From Bartonella sp. MM73XJBT.G (lineage in GTDB: Bacteria > Pseudomonadota > Alphaproteobacteria > Rhizobiales > Rhizobiaceae): 64,000 bases of DNA. Position numbers and translations under genes: made by a program. Position 1 is the stretch's first letter, and each line of letters begins with the position of its first letter. The notes under the pieces are model-generated. The model saw only the letters and a list, made by a program, of their open reading frames with translations. It had not been told where the DNA came from and did not search any database. Shown here one piece after another: positions 8,965 to 19,665 of the stretch. The stretch is from NCBI RefSeq assembly GCF_028618435.1, contig NZ_JAQISW010000006.1:62001-126000 (forward strand). The letters run 5' to 3'.

Positions 8965-10829
8965 TGGCGGTGCCATTGCTGCGGCTTGACCGCATTTCCC
9001 TAACCTTTGGGATAACGCCTTTGCTCAACCAAGCTTGTTTATCGGTTGAGCAGGGGGCGCGTATTGCGCTGGTGGGCCGTAATGGTTGTGGAAAATCGAC
9101 TCTGTTAAAGATTGCCGCAGGCATATTAGAGCCTCATGGGGGCGAAATTTTTCGCCACCCTCGCGTAACACTTCGTTATGTCGCTCAAAATCCGGATTGT
9201 TCAGATTTTGCAGATATTAACGCTTATATGGAAGCAGGATTGGACGAGACACCGGATGTTCAGTGGATCAATATGCTTCGCACAAATTTAGGATTTTCGG
9301 GCGCGGAAAAATTAGAAACACTTTCGGGGGGTGAAAAGAGACGTGTTTCATTGTTACGGGCCATTGCAGCAAAACCTGATATTTTGTTCTTAGATGAGCC
9401 GACCAATCATCTTGATTTACCAACCATTGAATGGTTGGAAGGGGTTTTGTCTTCTTTGCGTTCAGCGATTGTGGTGATTTCTCATGATCGACGATTTTTG
9501 GAAAATGTCACGCGTTCAACGGTATGGCTTGATCGTGGTACAACAAAAAGACTGGAAAAGCGTTTTTCAGAATTTGAGAATTGGCGCGATAAAGCTCTGG
9601 AAGAAGAAGCACTCGAACAGCATAAATTAGGGCGTCAAATTGTCCGTGAAGAGCAATGGTTGCGTTATGGCGTGAGCGCACGGCGTAAGCGTAATGTAAG
9701 GCGCTTGAGCGAATTAAAAAACTTAAGACAGCGTCATAAAACTTATAAAGGGCAACCGGGAAGTGCACTGTTGAGCGCTGCTAAAAGTCATGATTCTGGT
9801 CAATTGGTGCTCGAAGCAAAAAAAATTTCAAAATCCTATGGGGATCGCGTTATCGTGAAAGATTTCTCTTTACGCATTCAGCGGGGGGAGCGAATCGGTT
9901 TGGTAGGGCCTAATGGTATCGGAAAGACAACGCTTCTTTCCACGTTGATTGGGCAAGAAGCCGTGGATAGTGGAACGGTGAGGCATGGCTATAACCTCTC
10001 TATAGCATTGCTTGATCAGCAACGTATTCTCAATGAAGAAGAAACTTTGGCACATTATCTCACAGGGGGGCGGGGTGATACTCTTGTGATCAATGGGCAG
10101 GAACGGCATGTGGTTTCTTATATGAAAGACTTTTTATTTTTGCCGGAACAAGCGCGTACCCCCCTTAAAGAATTTTCTGGAGGAGAAAGAGCACGACTCA
10201 TGCTTGCGCGCCTTCTTTCGCGTCCGGCAAACTTTTTAATTCTTGATGAACCAACCAATGATTTAGATATGGAAACTTTGGATTTGTTGCAAGAATTTAT
10301 TGCTGATTTTGCGGGAACAGTGTTGTTGGTAAGCCATGACAGAGACTTTTTAGATCGTACTGTAACGCATATGTTGGTACCGGAGGGCGATGGTCATTGG
10401 GTTTTGTATGCGGGCGGTTATAGTGATATGATGGCGCAAAATAAACAGGCTTTGACCTTTCAACGCAAAGAAATAGAATTATTGCACCGTAAAGTATCTG
10501 CAAAATCTTGCGTAGAGAAGAGCGGAAAACATGCTTCCTCAACAGATCCTAGCTTGGATAGTGCGGGAGAGAAAAGAACACGAAAAAAATTGTCCTATAA
10601 GCAGGTTTATGCATTGGAAAAATTGCCTGAAGAAATCGCTGTTTTGCAAAATGAAATCAAAAAAATTGAACAAGAACTCTCTGACCCCACTCTTTATCGC
10701 AGTGATAAAGAACGTTTTGAGCGTTTATCAACTGCATTGGAAAAAAAGAAAAATACTTGCACACAAAAGCAAGAAGAATGGTTAGAACTTGAAATTTTAC
10801 GCGAAGAAATAGAAGCGTGTTCACGGTAG
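8964..10829 (+). CDS. uup: ABC-F family ATPase (Uup-like)
   Basis: A 621-residue cytoplasmic protein with two ABC ATPase cassettes and no membrane segments. Cassette 1: Walker A GRNGCGKST near residue 37, signature LSGGEKRR, Walker B ILFLDEPTNHLD. Cassette 2: Walker A GPNGIGKTT near 313, signature FSGGERAR, Walker B FLILDEPTNDLD. The C-terminal 100 residues are a charged coiled coil (ALEKLPEEIAVLQNEIKKIE), as in Uup. ABC-F proteins act on ribosomes; Uup is also linked to precise excision of transposons. The ATG at 8964 (MAVPLLRLDRIS) overlaps the upstream stop; a start at 8943 would overlap it by 22 bases and is less likely. Confidence 0.9.
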   Translation: MAVPLLRLDRISLTFGITPLLNQACLSVEQGARIALVGRNGCGKSTLLKIAAGILEPHGGEIFRHPRVTLRYVAQNPDCSDFADINAYMEAGLDETPDVQWINMLRTNLGFSGAEKLETLSGGEKRRVSLLRAIAAKPDILFLDEPTNHLDLPTIEWLEGVLSSLRSAIVVISHDRRFLENVTRSTVWLDRGTTKRLEKRFSEFENWRDKALEEEALEQHKLGRQIVREEQWLRYGVSARRKRNVRRLSELKNLRQRHKTYKGQPGSALLSAAKSHDSGQLVLEAKKISKSYGDRVIVKDFSLRIQRGERIGLVGPNGIGKTTLLSTLIGQEAVDSGTVRHGYNLSIALLDQQRILNEEETLAHYLTGGRGDTLVINGQERHVVSYMKDFLFLPEQARTPLKEFSGGERARLMLARLLSRPANFLILDEPTNDLDMETLDLLQEFIADFAGTVLLVSHDRDFLDRTVTHMLVPEGDGHWVLYAGGYSDMMAQNKQALTFQRKEIELLHRKVSAKSCVEKSGKHASSTDPSLDSAGEKRTRKKLSYKQVYALEKLPEEIAVLQNEIKKIEQELSDPTLYRSDKERFERLSTALEKKKNTCTQKQEEWLELEILREEIEACSR

Positions 10830-11336
10830 TCTTAGATATTCATCTCTAAGAATTTTAAGAGATTCGTATTGTGTCACCACTTTTTATAAAGCGCTTGGAC
10901 ATATTAAAGAACTACGAGAGTGCCGTTGAGCTCATAAAGAGCAGATTTTTTAAAACATACTTTTGACTACGGGTAAAAATTATAACGCTGGTTAATGGCT
11001 TTTTTGCACAATTTTTGATAAAAAAAATCTTGATAAAGAAAAAATTAGTGGTGCGGTGCGTTTTTCAAAATGCTCTGTATACAAGCAAAGCAGCACTCTC
11101 ACACACTTTGTCACTCCCCAATTTTGCTATAACTTGTAGCACTTGAGCGCATTTATAAAAAGCATTCTCTTGTTTTTGTCTTATACCTTAAACATACCAA
11201 TCCTGCTTATGAAGGAACAAGAAAATGATCCTCATTGATTCTTATGTGAGAAGCCTTGTGATCTGAAAAGCTTACAGTATTTGACGTTATGTCACGACAA
11301 ATCAACGTGTTATTGTGACCTGTCTAGGAGGAGAAA
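10830..11336. other. Intergenic region between uup and rimJ
   Basis: A weak hairpin (CTTAGA / TCTAAG, 10831-10850, then AATTTT) just past uup may serve as its terminator. A stretch near 11085-11115 (GCAGCACTCTCACACACTTTG) resembles 834-860 and may be a scrap of the same relic family. No gene was recognised. Confidence 0.4.
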
Positions 11337-11903
11337 ATGATAGCAATTAAAACAAAGCGAACGGTTTCCACATTGATTGGTGTAGAAGATGCTGCTGAAC
11401 TGTCTGCATATTACTTGCGTAATGCGAATCATTTGCGTCCTTTTGAACCGTTGAGATCTGACGATTACCACACTCTAAGAGCTTGGAAAGTACGCGCCAA
11501 TGCATTTGCTTATGAAAGCGCACAAGGGCAAGCCTATCGATATGCCGTACGACTCAAAAATGAAAATACAATCATCGGTGTTGTAAATTTCACAAATGTG
11601 GTTCGTGGTGTTTTTCAAGCCTGTCATCTTGGTTTTTCTCTTGATGAGAAACAACAAGGCAAAGGTATTATGTTTGAGAGTTTATCGGCTCTGATACGCC
11701 ATATCTTTCATGTTTATCATTTGCATAGAGTGATGGCAAATTATAGACCTGAGAACATAAAAAGCGAACTTTTATTAAAGCGCCTTCATTTTGAAAAAGA
11801 AGGCTATGCCAGAGATTATTTGATGATTTCTGGAAAATGGAGAGATCATATTCTAACCTCTTTAATCAATGACCTTTATAAGCCCGTCAATAGACTTGAA
11901 TAA
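11337..11903 (+). CDS. rimJ: GNAT acetyltransferase, RimJ/RimL-like
   Basis: A 188-residue GNAT-fold enzyme of the ribosomal-protein alanine N-acetyltransferase group, which transfers acetyl from acetyl-CoA to N-terminal amino groups. Characteristic segments are LRNANHLRPFEP near residue 28, the strand CHLGFSLDEKQQGKGIMFESL near 102-122, which carries the CoA-binding Q-x2-G-x-G/A loop, and the late VMANYRPENIKSELLLKRLHF motif near 136-156. An AGGAGGAG site at 11326-11333 fixes the start. It stands alone between two gene-poor stretches. The exact acceptor cannot be told from the sequence. Confidence 0.85.
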   Translation: MIAIKTKRTVSTLIGVEDAAELSAYYLRNANHLRPFEPLRSDDYHTLRAWKVRANAFAYESAQGQAYRYAVRLKNENTIIGVVNFTNVVRGVFQACHLGFSLDEKQQGKGIMFESLSALIRHIFHVYHLHRVMANYRPENIKSELLLKRLHFEKEGYARDYLMISGKWRDHILTSLINDLYKPVNRLE

Positions 11904-12222
11904 AAGATTTGAATAAAGCTCTCTTAAGGGGCTTTTTACCAGATGTCTAAATATGCCGAATTTTTCACGATCTTAACAAGACGAAGATTCTTAACCATCT
12001 CTCTTCTGTAAACAATTCAGACCTTTGTTTAGCGAATTTCTGCTGCGGTCTCCTTTAAATGTGAGGGCTGTTGCAATGCTATGTATCCTGTGAAGTTGTC
12101 TTCTCACAAGTTATATGAATTTTGTGTTATTTTGCACAAACTACCCACAGTGGGCAGAATTTTTGTGTATTCATGCGGTTTTTTCCATTTTCTTAAAAAT
12201 TTTTTCAATGTTATCAATGTTA
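11904..12222. other. Intergenic region between convergent rimJ and gapR
   Basis: About 320 AT-rich bases between two converging genes. No gene, repeat family member or clear terminator was recognised. Confidence 0.4.
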
Positions 12223-12483
12223 TTAACTCATCCCAAGCGCATTTTTATAAAGTTCAATGATGGCCTCTTCTTCCATTCGTTCGTGCTCTTCTTTTTTACG
12301 CAACCGTATAATGCTTCGAACAGCTTTGCTATCAAAACCAGAGCCTTTAAGTTCCGTGTAGACGTCTTTAATATCATCGGAAATAGTTTTTTTTTCTTCT
12401 TCTAGTCGTTCAATTCGTTCGATAAAAGAGCGTAATTGGTTGACGGATATAGCGTGTGTTTGATCGGTTACTGTATCATTCAT
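12223..12483 (-). CDS. gapR: DUF2312 nucleoid-associated protein, GapR family
   Basis: An 86-residue, highly charged protein with the DUF2312 signature: [20 protein letters not shown], then [20 protein letters not shown], then [17 protein letters not shown]. In Caulobacter GapR encircles overtwisted AT-rich DNA ahead of forks and assists topoisomerases. Length and sequence are fully typical. A GGAGA lies about 9 bases before the ATG on the minus strand. It is a single gene. Confidence 0.93.
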   Translation of the reverse strand: MNDTVTDQTHAISVNQLRSFIERIERLEEEKKTISDDIKDVYTELKGSGFDSKAVRSIIRLRKKEEHERMEEEAIIELYKNALGMS

Positions 12484-12749
12484 TGTATTTTTCTCCAGGT
12501 TATATGTTTTAAGTTATTTCTTCGATGCTAAATTTATGTTGGAAAAGCTTGAAAAATAAAAAATCAATCAAGCACCACAGTTTTTTTTACAAATTGACTT
12601 TAAATATTTTGTAAAGTTTTTAAGATATATGCATTGATAAAAGGGCTATAAAAAGAAAAATATAAAAATATATGTTTTAAGACTTGAAAGGCTTTTGAAA
12701 AAAAAGATGTATGATGCGTTTTGGGAATTGATATTATAGAGGAAGTTTT

Positions 12750-13238
12750 GTGATTTTGAAAAAACAATATTGGGCATTTCAGAAAAGATTAAAGGTTTTT
12801 CTTTTGAGCATTTTGCTCTTATTTCCCCTTGTTGTTTGTGCAAAGGCTGACTTTAGGGTGTGTAATACAACGCAACAGTCTGTAGGGGTTGCTCTTGGAT
12901 ATCGTACGTTTTCAGGGTGGGTGAGCGAAGGCTGGTGGGTGGTTCCTGTGACAGAATGTAAAACCTTAATCGAAGGACCTCTTGCTTCGCGGTTTTATTA
13001 TTTTTATGCAGAAGGAGCACAAAAAAAAGGAAGCTGGGCAGGCTCTGTCACCATGTGTGTGCAAGATAGCCAATTTACCATTCAAGGGGTTCATGATTGT
13101 TTCCCACGTGGATATCAAAAGGCTGAGTTTAAGGAAATCGATACCGGTAATCAAACCAGTTGGATGGTACAGTTGACGGATGATTCTTTGTTCAACAATT
13201 CAGTTGCCTCTTCTCTTTCAGGAAACTCTCCACCGTGA
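12750..13238 (+). CDS. DUF1036 exported protein
   Basis: A 162-residue protein of the DUF1036 family, common in Rhizobiales and of unknown function. The N-terminus is basic and then strongly hydrophobic (VFLLSILLLFPLVVCAKA), a secretion signal probably cleaved after AKA near residue 33. The mature part has the family pattern DFRVCNTTQQSVGVALGYR and a GWWVVPVTEC segment with conserved cysteines. It starts with GTG 5 bases after GAGGAAG. Its TGA overlaps the GTG of pyk in a GTGA arrangement, so the two are translationally coupled, as is usual for this gene pair in relatives. Confidence 0.85.
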   Translation: MILKKQYWAFQKRLKVFLLSILLLFPLVVCAKADFRVCNTTQQSVGVALGYRTFSGWVSEGWWVVPVTECKTLIEGPLASRFYYFYAEGAQKKGSWAGSVTMCVQDSQFTIQGVHDCFPRGYQKAEFKEIDTGNQTSWMVQLTDDSLFNNSVASSLSGNSPP

Positions 13239-14671
13239 AACGGACCCGTAAAGTAAAAATTATTGCGACTCTTGGTCCTTCTTCTTTTTCTCGTGTAATG
13301 ATTGAGAAGCTTTTTAGGGCAGGGGCGGATGTTTTTCGCCTTAATATGAGTCATACGGATCGTGACACATTGAGCGATTTGGTCAAATCGATACGGGAGG
13401 TTGAAAAAACGGTTCAGCGTCCCATTGGTATTTTGGTGGATCTTCAGGGACCAAAACTGCGTATTGGGTGTTTTGACAAAGGTCAAGAAGATTTGCGTGT
13501 CGGGCAAAGCTTTACGTTAGATCATCGCGATGTGGCTGGCGATGCACAGCGTGTTTTTTTTCCTCATGAGGATGTCTTTTCGGCGATTCAACCAGGGGAT
13601 CGCTTGTTAATTGATGATGGAAAATTGGAACTGCGCGCTGAAGTGTGTGGTGATCATTTTGTTCAGTGTCGTGTGGTTGCTGGAACCCGTATTTCTGATC
13701 GAAAAGGTGTAAGTTTTCCGGATACAATTTTGCCTTTTGATTCGATGACCTTAAAAGATAAGGCTGATCTTCAGGCTTTGTTACAGCAGTCTGTTGATTG
13801 GGTTGCCCTTTCTTTTATTCAGCGTCCAGAAGATATTATAGCGGTGCGCCGGTTAACAAAAGGCAAGGTGTCTTTGATGGCTAAAATCGAAAAGCCTCAA
13901 GCCTTGGAACATATAGAAAAGATTATTGAAGTTTCTGATGGTATTATGATTGCACGCGGAGATCTCGGGGTGGAAATGCCTTTGGAAAAGGTTCCTGCGA
14001 TTCAGATGGAGCTGATTAAAGCTTGCCGTTTAGCTGGGAAACCAGTGGTGGTGGCAACACAAATGCTCGAGTCAATGATCACATCTCCTGTGCCAACGCG
14101 TGCAGAAGTATCGGATGTGGCGACTGCGGTTTATGCTGGAACAGATGCGGTGATGTTGTCGGCTGAATCTGCTTCTGGTCGTTATCCAGAAGAAGCGGTG
14201 CTTATGATGGATAAAATCGCGCGGCAAATTGAACAAGATCACACTTATGCTGCTCAGGTTGGAGCACAACATCCAACACCAGAATCAACTGGGACGGATG
14301 CGATTTCTCTTGCTGCGCGTCAGATTGCTGAAACACTTTCACTTGCCGCTATCGTTGCCTATACGGCTTCAGGAACAACGGGTCTGCGCGCTTCTCGTGA
14401 GCGTCCTAATAGACCGATTATTGCTTTATCGCCCATTGTGAAAACAGCACGGCGTTTGGCACTCGTTTGGGGACTTCATTGTGTGGTTACTGGGGATGCG
14501 AAGAATTTAGAGGATATGGTTGATCGTGCAGCTACCATTGCCTTTCAGGAAGGTTTTTGCCAAGGAGGGGATCGTTTCCTTGTGACAGCTGGTGTTCCCC
14601 TTGGAACGCCTGGTGCAACAAACCTTTTGCGTATTGCCTCTGTCTCTCCAGATGGAACGAAGGGGATTTGA
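13235..14671 (+). CDS. pyk: Pyruvate kinase
   Basis: A 478-residue glycolytic enzyme converting phosphoenolpyruvate and ADP to pyruvate and ATP. Opens KVKIIATLGPSSFSRVMIEK; the active-site segment is MIARGDLGVEMPLEKVP near residue 229-245; VVVATQMLESMITSPVPTRAEVSDVATAV and AVMLSAESASGRYP follow. The C-terminal domain (TASGTTGLRASRERPNRPII) carries the effector-binding fold. The start is GTG within the stop of the DUF1036 gene. A short copy of codons around residue 380-410 recurs downstream at 14718. Confidence 0.96.
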   Translation: MKRTRKVKIIATLGPSSFSRVMIEKLFRAGADVFRLNMSHTDRDTLSDLVKSIREVEKTVQRPIGILVDLQGPKLRIGCFDKGQEDLRVGQSFTLDHRDVAGDAQRVFFPHEDVFSAIQPGDRLLIDDGKLELRAEVCGDHFVQCRVVAGTRISDRKGVSFPDTILPFDSMTLKDKADLQALLQQSVDWVALSFIQRPEDIIAVRRLTKGKVSLMAKIEKPQALEHIEKIIEVSDGIMIARGDLGVEMPLEKVPAIQMELIKACRLAGKPVVVATQMLESMITSPVPTRAEVSDVATAVYAGTDAVMLSAESASGRYPEEAVLMMDKIARQIEQDHTYAAQVGAQHPTPESTGTDAISLAARQIAETLSLAAIVAYTASGTTGLRASRERPNRPIIALSPIVKTARRLALVWGLHCVVTGDAKNLEDMVDRAATIAFQEGFCQGGDRFLVTAGVPLGTPGATNLLRIASVSPDGTKGI

Positions 14672-14717
14672 TCCGTTTACACATGGTGTTTTTTCATGCG
14701 CCTTTGAATGGGGTTTT

Positions 14718-14840
14718 AGGAACAACGGGGTCTGCGCACTTCTCGTGAACGTCCTAATAGACCGATTATTGCTTTGATCTTCCATTGTGGAAACAGTACG
14801 GTATTATAGCGTTTGGGCATTAGTTTTGGGGTGGGATGCG
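14718..14840 (+). pseudogene. Fragmentary copy of a pyk internal segment
   Basis: From 14718 the sequence AGGAACAACGGGGTCTGCGC matches pyk from 14371 (one extra G) and stays alignable through CCTAATAGACCGATTATTGCTTT to about 14840 (pyk about 14480). It contains frameshifts and cannot be coding. It lies 47 bases past the pyk stop. The remainder of 14841-15260 is AT-rich with no recognised content. Confidence 0.85.
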
Positions 14841-15407
14841 GTGATATGGGAATTTTATCTTTCCTTTTGAAGAGGGGCGCCTATGGTGAAAAATTTTTTC
14901 TATCATCTTTTTAGATATGTTTCAGATCGCTTTATTGATGTTTTATAAGCGAGAGATTCATTGATCATGAAAATTTATTCTTTTGCTATTTGAATGAGAG
15001 CTTTAAAATTTTTTTTATTTTAAGCTTTTGTGAATGGATAAAACTTTTGCAAATAGAGCAAATAGAATTGAATAAAATTATGTATCCCCAAAAATCATGA
15101 AGGTCAGGCATGAAAATAAAGTAATGGGTGAACGTATTTTAAAAAGTATGCTGTTCATGCACCATTTTTATGTAAAAGTAATTGGCTTTAGGCATTATGA
15201 TTTTTTAAACAATGACATTGGTTTGGGGGCATTGGTTTTGGTCATTTGTTGTGTGAGATATCTCATTGCAAGCGCGGTGGTATGAGGCGGAAGCTTTGAA
15301 GTATGAAGTGTTTGTGTATCAATGAAATATTCAAGAGAGTTTTTTGTGCCTTTTGAGGTGTGGAGTGGAAATCAAATCGGCTTGCTTTTTTTCGTGATGA
15401 TGCGCGT
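14841..15407. other. Intergenic region downstream of pyk and zapA
   Basis: AT-rich sequence between two converging genes. In many proteobacteria the 6S RNA gene lies just downstream of zapA (here 15260-15407 on the minus strand), but I could not recognise the fold by eye. Confidence 0.4.
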
Positions 15408-15785
15408 TTAAAAGTCTTCCTGTTCTTGAATGTTTTTGCTACTTTGATCATCTTTGAGCAATTGGTTGGTGAGCTTTTCAATGCGTTGTGTGGTGTCACG
15501 CATAATTCTCCCCATAGCGCGCTCCTTTTCATTGTGGAGTCGTAAAAGAGCATCGTAGTTTTCTTGTAACTTTTTATTTTCTCGTTTTATTTCTTCCATT
15601 TCATCGATAATCATTATGCCCGCCATGACCGATAAACGATGGTCGCCAATTTCTCCAAAATTTTTCTTTAAATGGGTGATATATTGATCCAATTGAGTTG
15701 CAAGCGCAATAAGATGACTTTCCTGTCCTTTATTACAAGCCATGCGATAGTTTTTACCATCAATGGTAACGGAAACTGTTTCCAT
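15408..15785 (-). CDS. zapA: Cell division protein ZapA
   Basis: A 125-residue ZapA-like protein: an N-terminal globular domain (METVSVTIDGKNYRMACNKG, then HLIALATQLDQYITHLKKNFG) followed by a coiled coil (EEIKRENKKLQENYDALLRL) and a polar tail. ZapA tetramers cross-link FtsZ filaments and promote Z-ring formation. It is preceded on the same strand, 28 bases away, by the DUF4164 gene, and the pair is divergent from tkt as in other Rhizobiales. Confidence 0.88.
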   Translation of the reverse strand: METVSVTIDGKNYRMACNKGQESHLIALATQLDQYITHLKKNFGEIGDHRLSVMAGIMIIDEMEEIKRENKKLQENYDALLRLHNEKERAMGRIMRDTTQRIEKLTNQLLKDDQSSKNIQEQEDF

Positions 15786-15813
15786 ACGTTCAAACCTTTA
15801 TTTATCTAAACCT

Positions 15814-16089
15814 TTATCTATCAATGACGACACGAATCGTTTCCATTGCTTTAATAAGACGTTTGGAAACTTCTTTGTTAACGGATTCTAAGCGTTCAAT
15901 TTGGGCTTCAGCTTTGTCAAGCGCTTGGGCAAGATGGCTGCGGTCAGCATTCATGCGTTGAATTTCTTCTTCCCATTCGTTATTTTTATCAATAACGGCG
16001 TTGCGATTTATTATGGTGATCTCTAAGGTTCTCAGTGCTTTTTCTAGGTGCTCTAGAGCGTCTTGCAGAACCGTAGTCTCTTGGTTCAT
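15814..16089 (-). CDS. DUF4164 coiled-coil protein
   Basis: A 91-residue helical protein (MNQETTVLQDALEHLEKALR at the start; RMNADRSHLAQALDKAEAQI in the middle) of the DUF4164 family found next to zapA in Rhizobiales. The start at 16089 is supported by AAAGGA about 8 bases upstream; a longer frame to 16203 has no such site and no family similarity. Its size, coiled-coil nature and position suggest a division-associated partner of ZapA, but this is inference. Confidence 0.8.
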   Translation of the reverse strand: MNQETTVLQDALEHLEKALRTLEITIINRNAVIDKNNEWEEEIQRMNADRSHLAQALDKAEAQIERLESVNKEVSKRLIKAMETIRVVIDR

Positions 16090-16436
16090 TACTTTTGTCC
16101 TTTGAGTAATTGTATCTTTTATCAATGCGTTATGCAAAAACGAATCACTTACATTTTCATAGTGTGCCTCTTTTATTTTTAAGTATGTAGGATATTTTAT
16201 CAAGCAAAGCAGGGGTGAGATATAAATTAAAGGCTGGATTTTTTGCGCGTATTGTCATAAATGACATGGATATACAGGATGCGTGAGGGGAATGTGTTAT
16301 TAGTGTTACGTGAAGTGATGACAAAAAGTCTCACGCTGATGATGAAAAAAGAGTATTTCTTAAGGAATTTAAAGAGAATTAAGAGAATACGGAAAAAGCA
16401 ACAGTATAACGTATTTAACGAAATGGTCGATCATTC

Positions 16437-18443
16437 ATGACAAATACCCACCAACAGAATCAGATGGCCAATGCTATCCGTTTTCTTGCTATTGATGCAA
16501 TTGAAAAAGCCAACTCTGGTCATCCCGGCTTGCCAATGGGAGCTGCCGATATTGCTACGGTTCTTTATACACAATTCCTTGCTCATGACCCTAAAAAACC
16601 TCGTTGGCCTAACCGTGATCGTTTTGTCTTATCAGCAGGGCATGGGTCTATGTTGCTTTATGCTCTGCTGTATCTTTCTGGTTATGAAGATATCTCACTT
16701 GAGGATATAAAAAGTTTTCGCCAATTAGGGGCAAAGCTTGCAGGCCATCCAGAATATGGGCATGTGGCAGGAATTGAAACAACGACAGGACCTTTGGGAC
16801 AGGGGTTAGCGAATGCCGTGGGGATGGCTCTTGCAGAACGGTTGCAAAATGCCCGTTTTGGTGATCTTATCAACCATTATACTTATGCTTTGGTGGGGGA
16901 TGGATGCTTGATGGAAGGCATTTCGCAAGAAGCACTTTCCTTGGCAGGACATTTGAAACTTAATAAGCTTATCGTGTTGTGGGATGATAATAATATTTCT
17001 ATCGATGGAGAAATTTCCCTCGCGGATAGTACAGATCAGGGTGCTCGTTTTAAAGCATCTGGTTGGAATATACTCAAAGTAAATGGGCATGATCAAGCCG
17101 CTATTGCACAAGCTATTGAAGCAGCACGCAAAAGTGATAAACCAACGTTGATTGCCTGTAAAACAACGATAGGCTTTGGGGCGCCCAATAAAGCGGGAAG
17201 CAATAAAGTTCATGGTGCCCCTTTAGGAGCACGGGAAATTGCTGAGACCCGTATCGCTTTAGGGTGGGAGGCAGAGCCTTTCGTTATTCCAGCCGATATT
17301 CTTGATAATTGGCGCTTGGCAGGGCTTAATGCCGCTAAAAGGCGACAAAAGTGGGAAGAAAAATTGGCTGATCTTCCTGTCTCAGAGCGGGTGGAATTTG
17401 AAAGGTTGATGCGTGGTGATCTTGTGGGGGGATTTGATGGTGCTGTGGATGCTTATAAACAGAAGCTTGTTGAAGAGTCTCCTGTTGTTGCTACGCGTAA
17501 AGCTTCTGAGATGGCTTTGGAAGTGATCAATGAAGTCGTGAGTGAGACCATTGGTGGTTCTGCCGACTTAACAGGATCTAATAATACAAAAAGCAGCCAG
17601 ATGAAAAGTATCACGGCGGAGGATTTTTCAGGGCGCTATCTCCATTATGGTATTCGTGAACATGCTATGGGCGCCATAATGAATGGGCTTGCTCTTCACG
17701 GAGGCTTTATTCCTTATGGTGGAACGTTTTTATGCTTTTCTGACTATATGCGTCCTGCTATGCGCTTGTCTTCTCTTATGGGGCTGCGGGTGGTTTATGT
17801 CATGACCCATGATTCTATTGGGCTTGGGGAAGATGGTCCGACCCATCAACCCGTGGAACATTTGGCTTGCCTGCGCGCTATGCCTAATCATCTTGTATTC
17901 CGCCCTGCTGACGCTATGGAGACAATCGAGTGTTGGCAATTGGCTTTGAAAGCACGTGGGACGCCTTCAACCTTGGCTTTGAGTCGACAAAATCTACCGC
18001 TGTTGCGTCAAGAGTATGAAGAAGAAAATCTCTGTATGCTTGGTGCTTATGAATTGTTAACAGCCAGTGATGAAGCGCAAGTGACACTGTTTGCTTCCGG
18101 TTCAGAGTTGCAAATTGCGGTCAAAGCACGTGAAGTCTTAGAAGAAAAAAATATCCCAACACGTGTGGTTTCTGTGCCTTGTTTTGAACTTTTTTCTCAA
18201 CAGTCTTGCTCCTATCAGCGGGCTCTCATTGGCGATGCGCCGATTAAAATCGCGATTGAAGCTGCTGTTGCTCAGGGATGGGACCGTTTTATTGGCTGTG
18301 ATGGGGTTTTTATTGGTATGGAGAGCTTTGGGGCGAGTGGAACAATTGATGACCTTTATGCACATTTTGGTCTTACTTTTGAAAATGTCGTGGCAATTGT
18401 TGAAAGAGAGCTGGAAAAGAGTGAAGAAGAAAAGACAAAATGA
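16437..18443 (+). CDS. tkt: Transketolase
   Basis: A 668-residue thiamine-pyrophosphate enzyme of the pentose phosphate pathway that moves two-carbon units between sugar phosphates. N-terminal [20 protein letters not shown], the TPP-binding motif [20 protein letters not shown] near residue 154, [26 protein letters not shown], the pyrimidine domain with [20 protein letters not shown] near 400 and [20 protein letters not shown] near 455. Full length. It heads a same-strand series with gap, pgk and fba, separated by 180-560-base gaps rather than forming a tight operon. ATG at 16437. Confidence 0.97.
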   Translation: MTNTHQQNQMANAIRFLAIDAIEKANSGHPGLPMGAADIATVLYTQFLAHDPKKPRWPNRDRFVLSAGHGSMLLYALLYLSGYEDISLEDIKSFRQLGAKLAGHPEYGHVAGIETTTGPLGQGLANAVGMALAERLQNARFGDLINHYTYALVGDGCLMEGISQEALSLAGHLKLNKLIVLWDDNNISIDGEISLADSTDQGARFKASGWNILKVNGHDQAAIAQAIEAARKSDKPTLIACKTTIGFGAPNKAGSNKVHGAPLGAREIAETRIALGWEAEPFVIPADILDNWRLAGLNAAKRRQKWEEKLADLPVSERVEFERLMRGDLVGGFDGAVDAYKQKLVEESPVVATRKASEMALEVINEVVSETIGGSADLTGSNNTKSSQMKSITAEDFSGRYLHYGIREHAMGAIMNGLALHGGFIPYGGTFLCFSDYMRPAMRLSSLMGLRVVYVMTHDSIGLGEDGPTHQPVEHLACLRAMPNHLVFRPADAMETIECWQLALKARGTPSTLALSRQNLPLLRQEYEEENLCMLGAYELLTASDEAQVTLFASGSELQIAVKAREVLEEKNIPTRVVSVPCFELFSQQSCSYQRALIGDAPIKIAIEAAVAQGWDRFIGCDGVFIGMESFGASGTIDDLYAHFGLTFENVVAIVERELEKSEEEKTK

Positions 18444-18624
18444 CAGTGTGTGCTGTCATGAGCGGGGTGTTTGTAGGGTATTATACTCTGTGCAGTGTTG
18501 TGGATAAGTGATTGATTTATCGAGATATTGACATCTTGGGAATTTATGGTTTGGGATTGGAAAATGCCCATTTGTTGTGTTTTAAATGTTATGCTTTAAA
18601 AAATTAGATGAGGAAACATGTGAA

Positions 18625-19632
18625 ATGACAGTTCGTGTTGCAATTAATGGGTTTGGTCGTATTGGACGCAATATTTTACGGGCACTGATAGAAAGTGGAC
18701 GAAAAGATATTGAAGTGGTCGCAATTAATGATTTAGGATCGGTGGAAACAAATGCCCATTTGTTGCGCTATGATTCAGTTCATGGCCGTTTTCCTGAGGA
18801 TGTTAAGGTGGTGGGCGATGCCATTGATGTGGGAACTGGTTTAATAAAGGTCTGTGCAGAGCGTGATCCAGCACAATTGCCTTGGAAAGATTTGGATATC
18901 GATATCGCGTTGGAATGTACGGGCATTTTTACGGCGCGTGATAAAGCAAAGGCTCATTTGGATGCAGGGGCAAAGCGTGTTCTGGTTTCTGCGCCTTCAG
19001 AGGGTGCAGATCTGACGGTTGTTTATGGGGTTAATCATCAGTCTTTAAGTAAAGAACATCGTATTGTTTCAAATGCCTCTTGTACAACCAATTGTTTGGC
19101 GCCCGTTGCACAAGTTTTGCATAACACGGTGGGCATTGAAAGGGGCTTTATGACAACAATCCATTCTTATACGGGGGATCAGCCTGTTTTAGATACCATG
19201 CATCGTGATCTTTATCGTGCGCGTGCGGCCGCTCTTTCGATGATTCCTACTTCAACCGGAGCGGCAAAAGCTGTGGGATTGGTTTTGCCAGAATTAAAGG
19301 GATTGCTTGATGGGGTATCCATTCGTGTTCCAACGCCTAATGTTTCTGTGGTTGATTTGACATTTACTGCTCAGCGTTCCACAACAATTGAAGAAATTAA
19401 TACAGCTATTGCGACTGCTGCACGAGGTCCTCTAAAGGGCATTTTGGACACTACGGAAGAAAAGCTTGTGAGTTGTGATTTTAATCATAATCCACATTCA
19501 GCGATTTTTCACAATGATCAAACCAAAGTGATTGATGGTAAGCTCTGTCGTGTTCTCGTTTGGTATGATAATGAATGGGGCTTTTCTAACCGTATGAGTG
19601 ATACAGCGGTGGCTTTTGCCAAGACAATATAG
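18625..19632 (+). CDS. gap: Glyceraldehyde-3-phosphate dehydrogenase
   Basis: A 335-residue enzyme oxidising glyceraldehyde-3-phosphate to 1,3-bisphosphoglycerate with NAD(P). The start at 18625 gives [16 protein letters not shown] and follows AGGAAA by 8 bases; the longer frame from 18586 adds 13 unrelated residues. The active site [13 protein letters not shown] lies near residue 151-163, and the C-terminal [12 protein letters not shown] is intact. A terminator follows at 19644. Confidence 0.97.
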   Translation: MTVRVAINGFGRIGRNILRALIESGRKDIEVVAINDLGSVETNAHLLRYDSVHGRFPEDVKVVGDAIDVGTGLIKVCAERDPAQLPWKDLDIDIALECTGIFTARDKAKAHLDAGAKRVLVSAPSEGADLTVVYGVNHQSLSKEHRIVSNASCTTNCLAPVAQVLHNTVGIERGFMTTIHSYTGDQPVLDTMHRDLYRARAAALSMIPTSTGAAKAVGLVLPELKGLLDGVSIRVPTPNVSVVDLTFTAQRSTTIEEINTAIATAARGPLKGILDTTEEKLVSCDFNHNPHSAIFHNDQTKVIDGKLCRVLVWYDNEWGFSNRMSDTAVAFAKTI

Positions 19633-19643
19633 ATACCATAAGA

Positions 19644-19665
19644 AGGACCTTAGGGTCCTCTTTTT
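19644..19665 (+). terminator. Rho-independent terminator of gap
   Basis: AGGACC (19644-19649) pairs with GGTCCT (19654-19659) across a 4-base loop, followed by CTTTTT, 12 bases past the stop codon. Confidence 0.85.

Noticed and set aside
15260-15407. Possible 6S RNA gene downstream of zapA
   Set aside because: The location is right, but I could not find the closing stem and central bubble by eye. A covariance-model scan would decide.
18560-18760. Short match AATGCCCATTTGTTG upstream of gap and inside it
   Set aside because: Only 15 bases and isolated; too short to call another end duplication.
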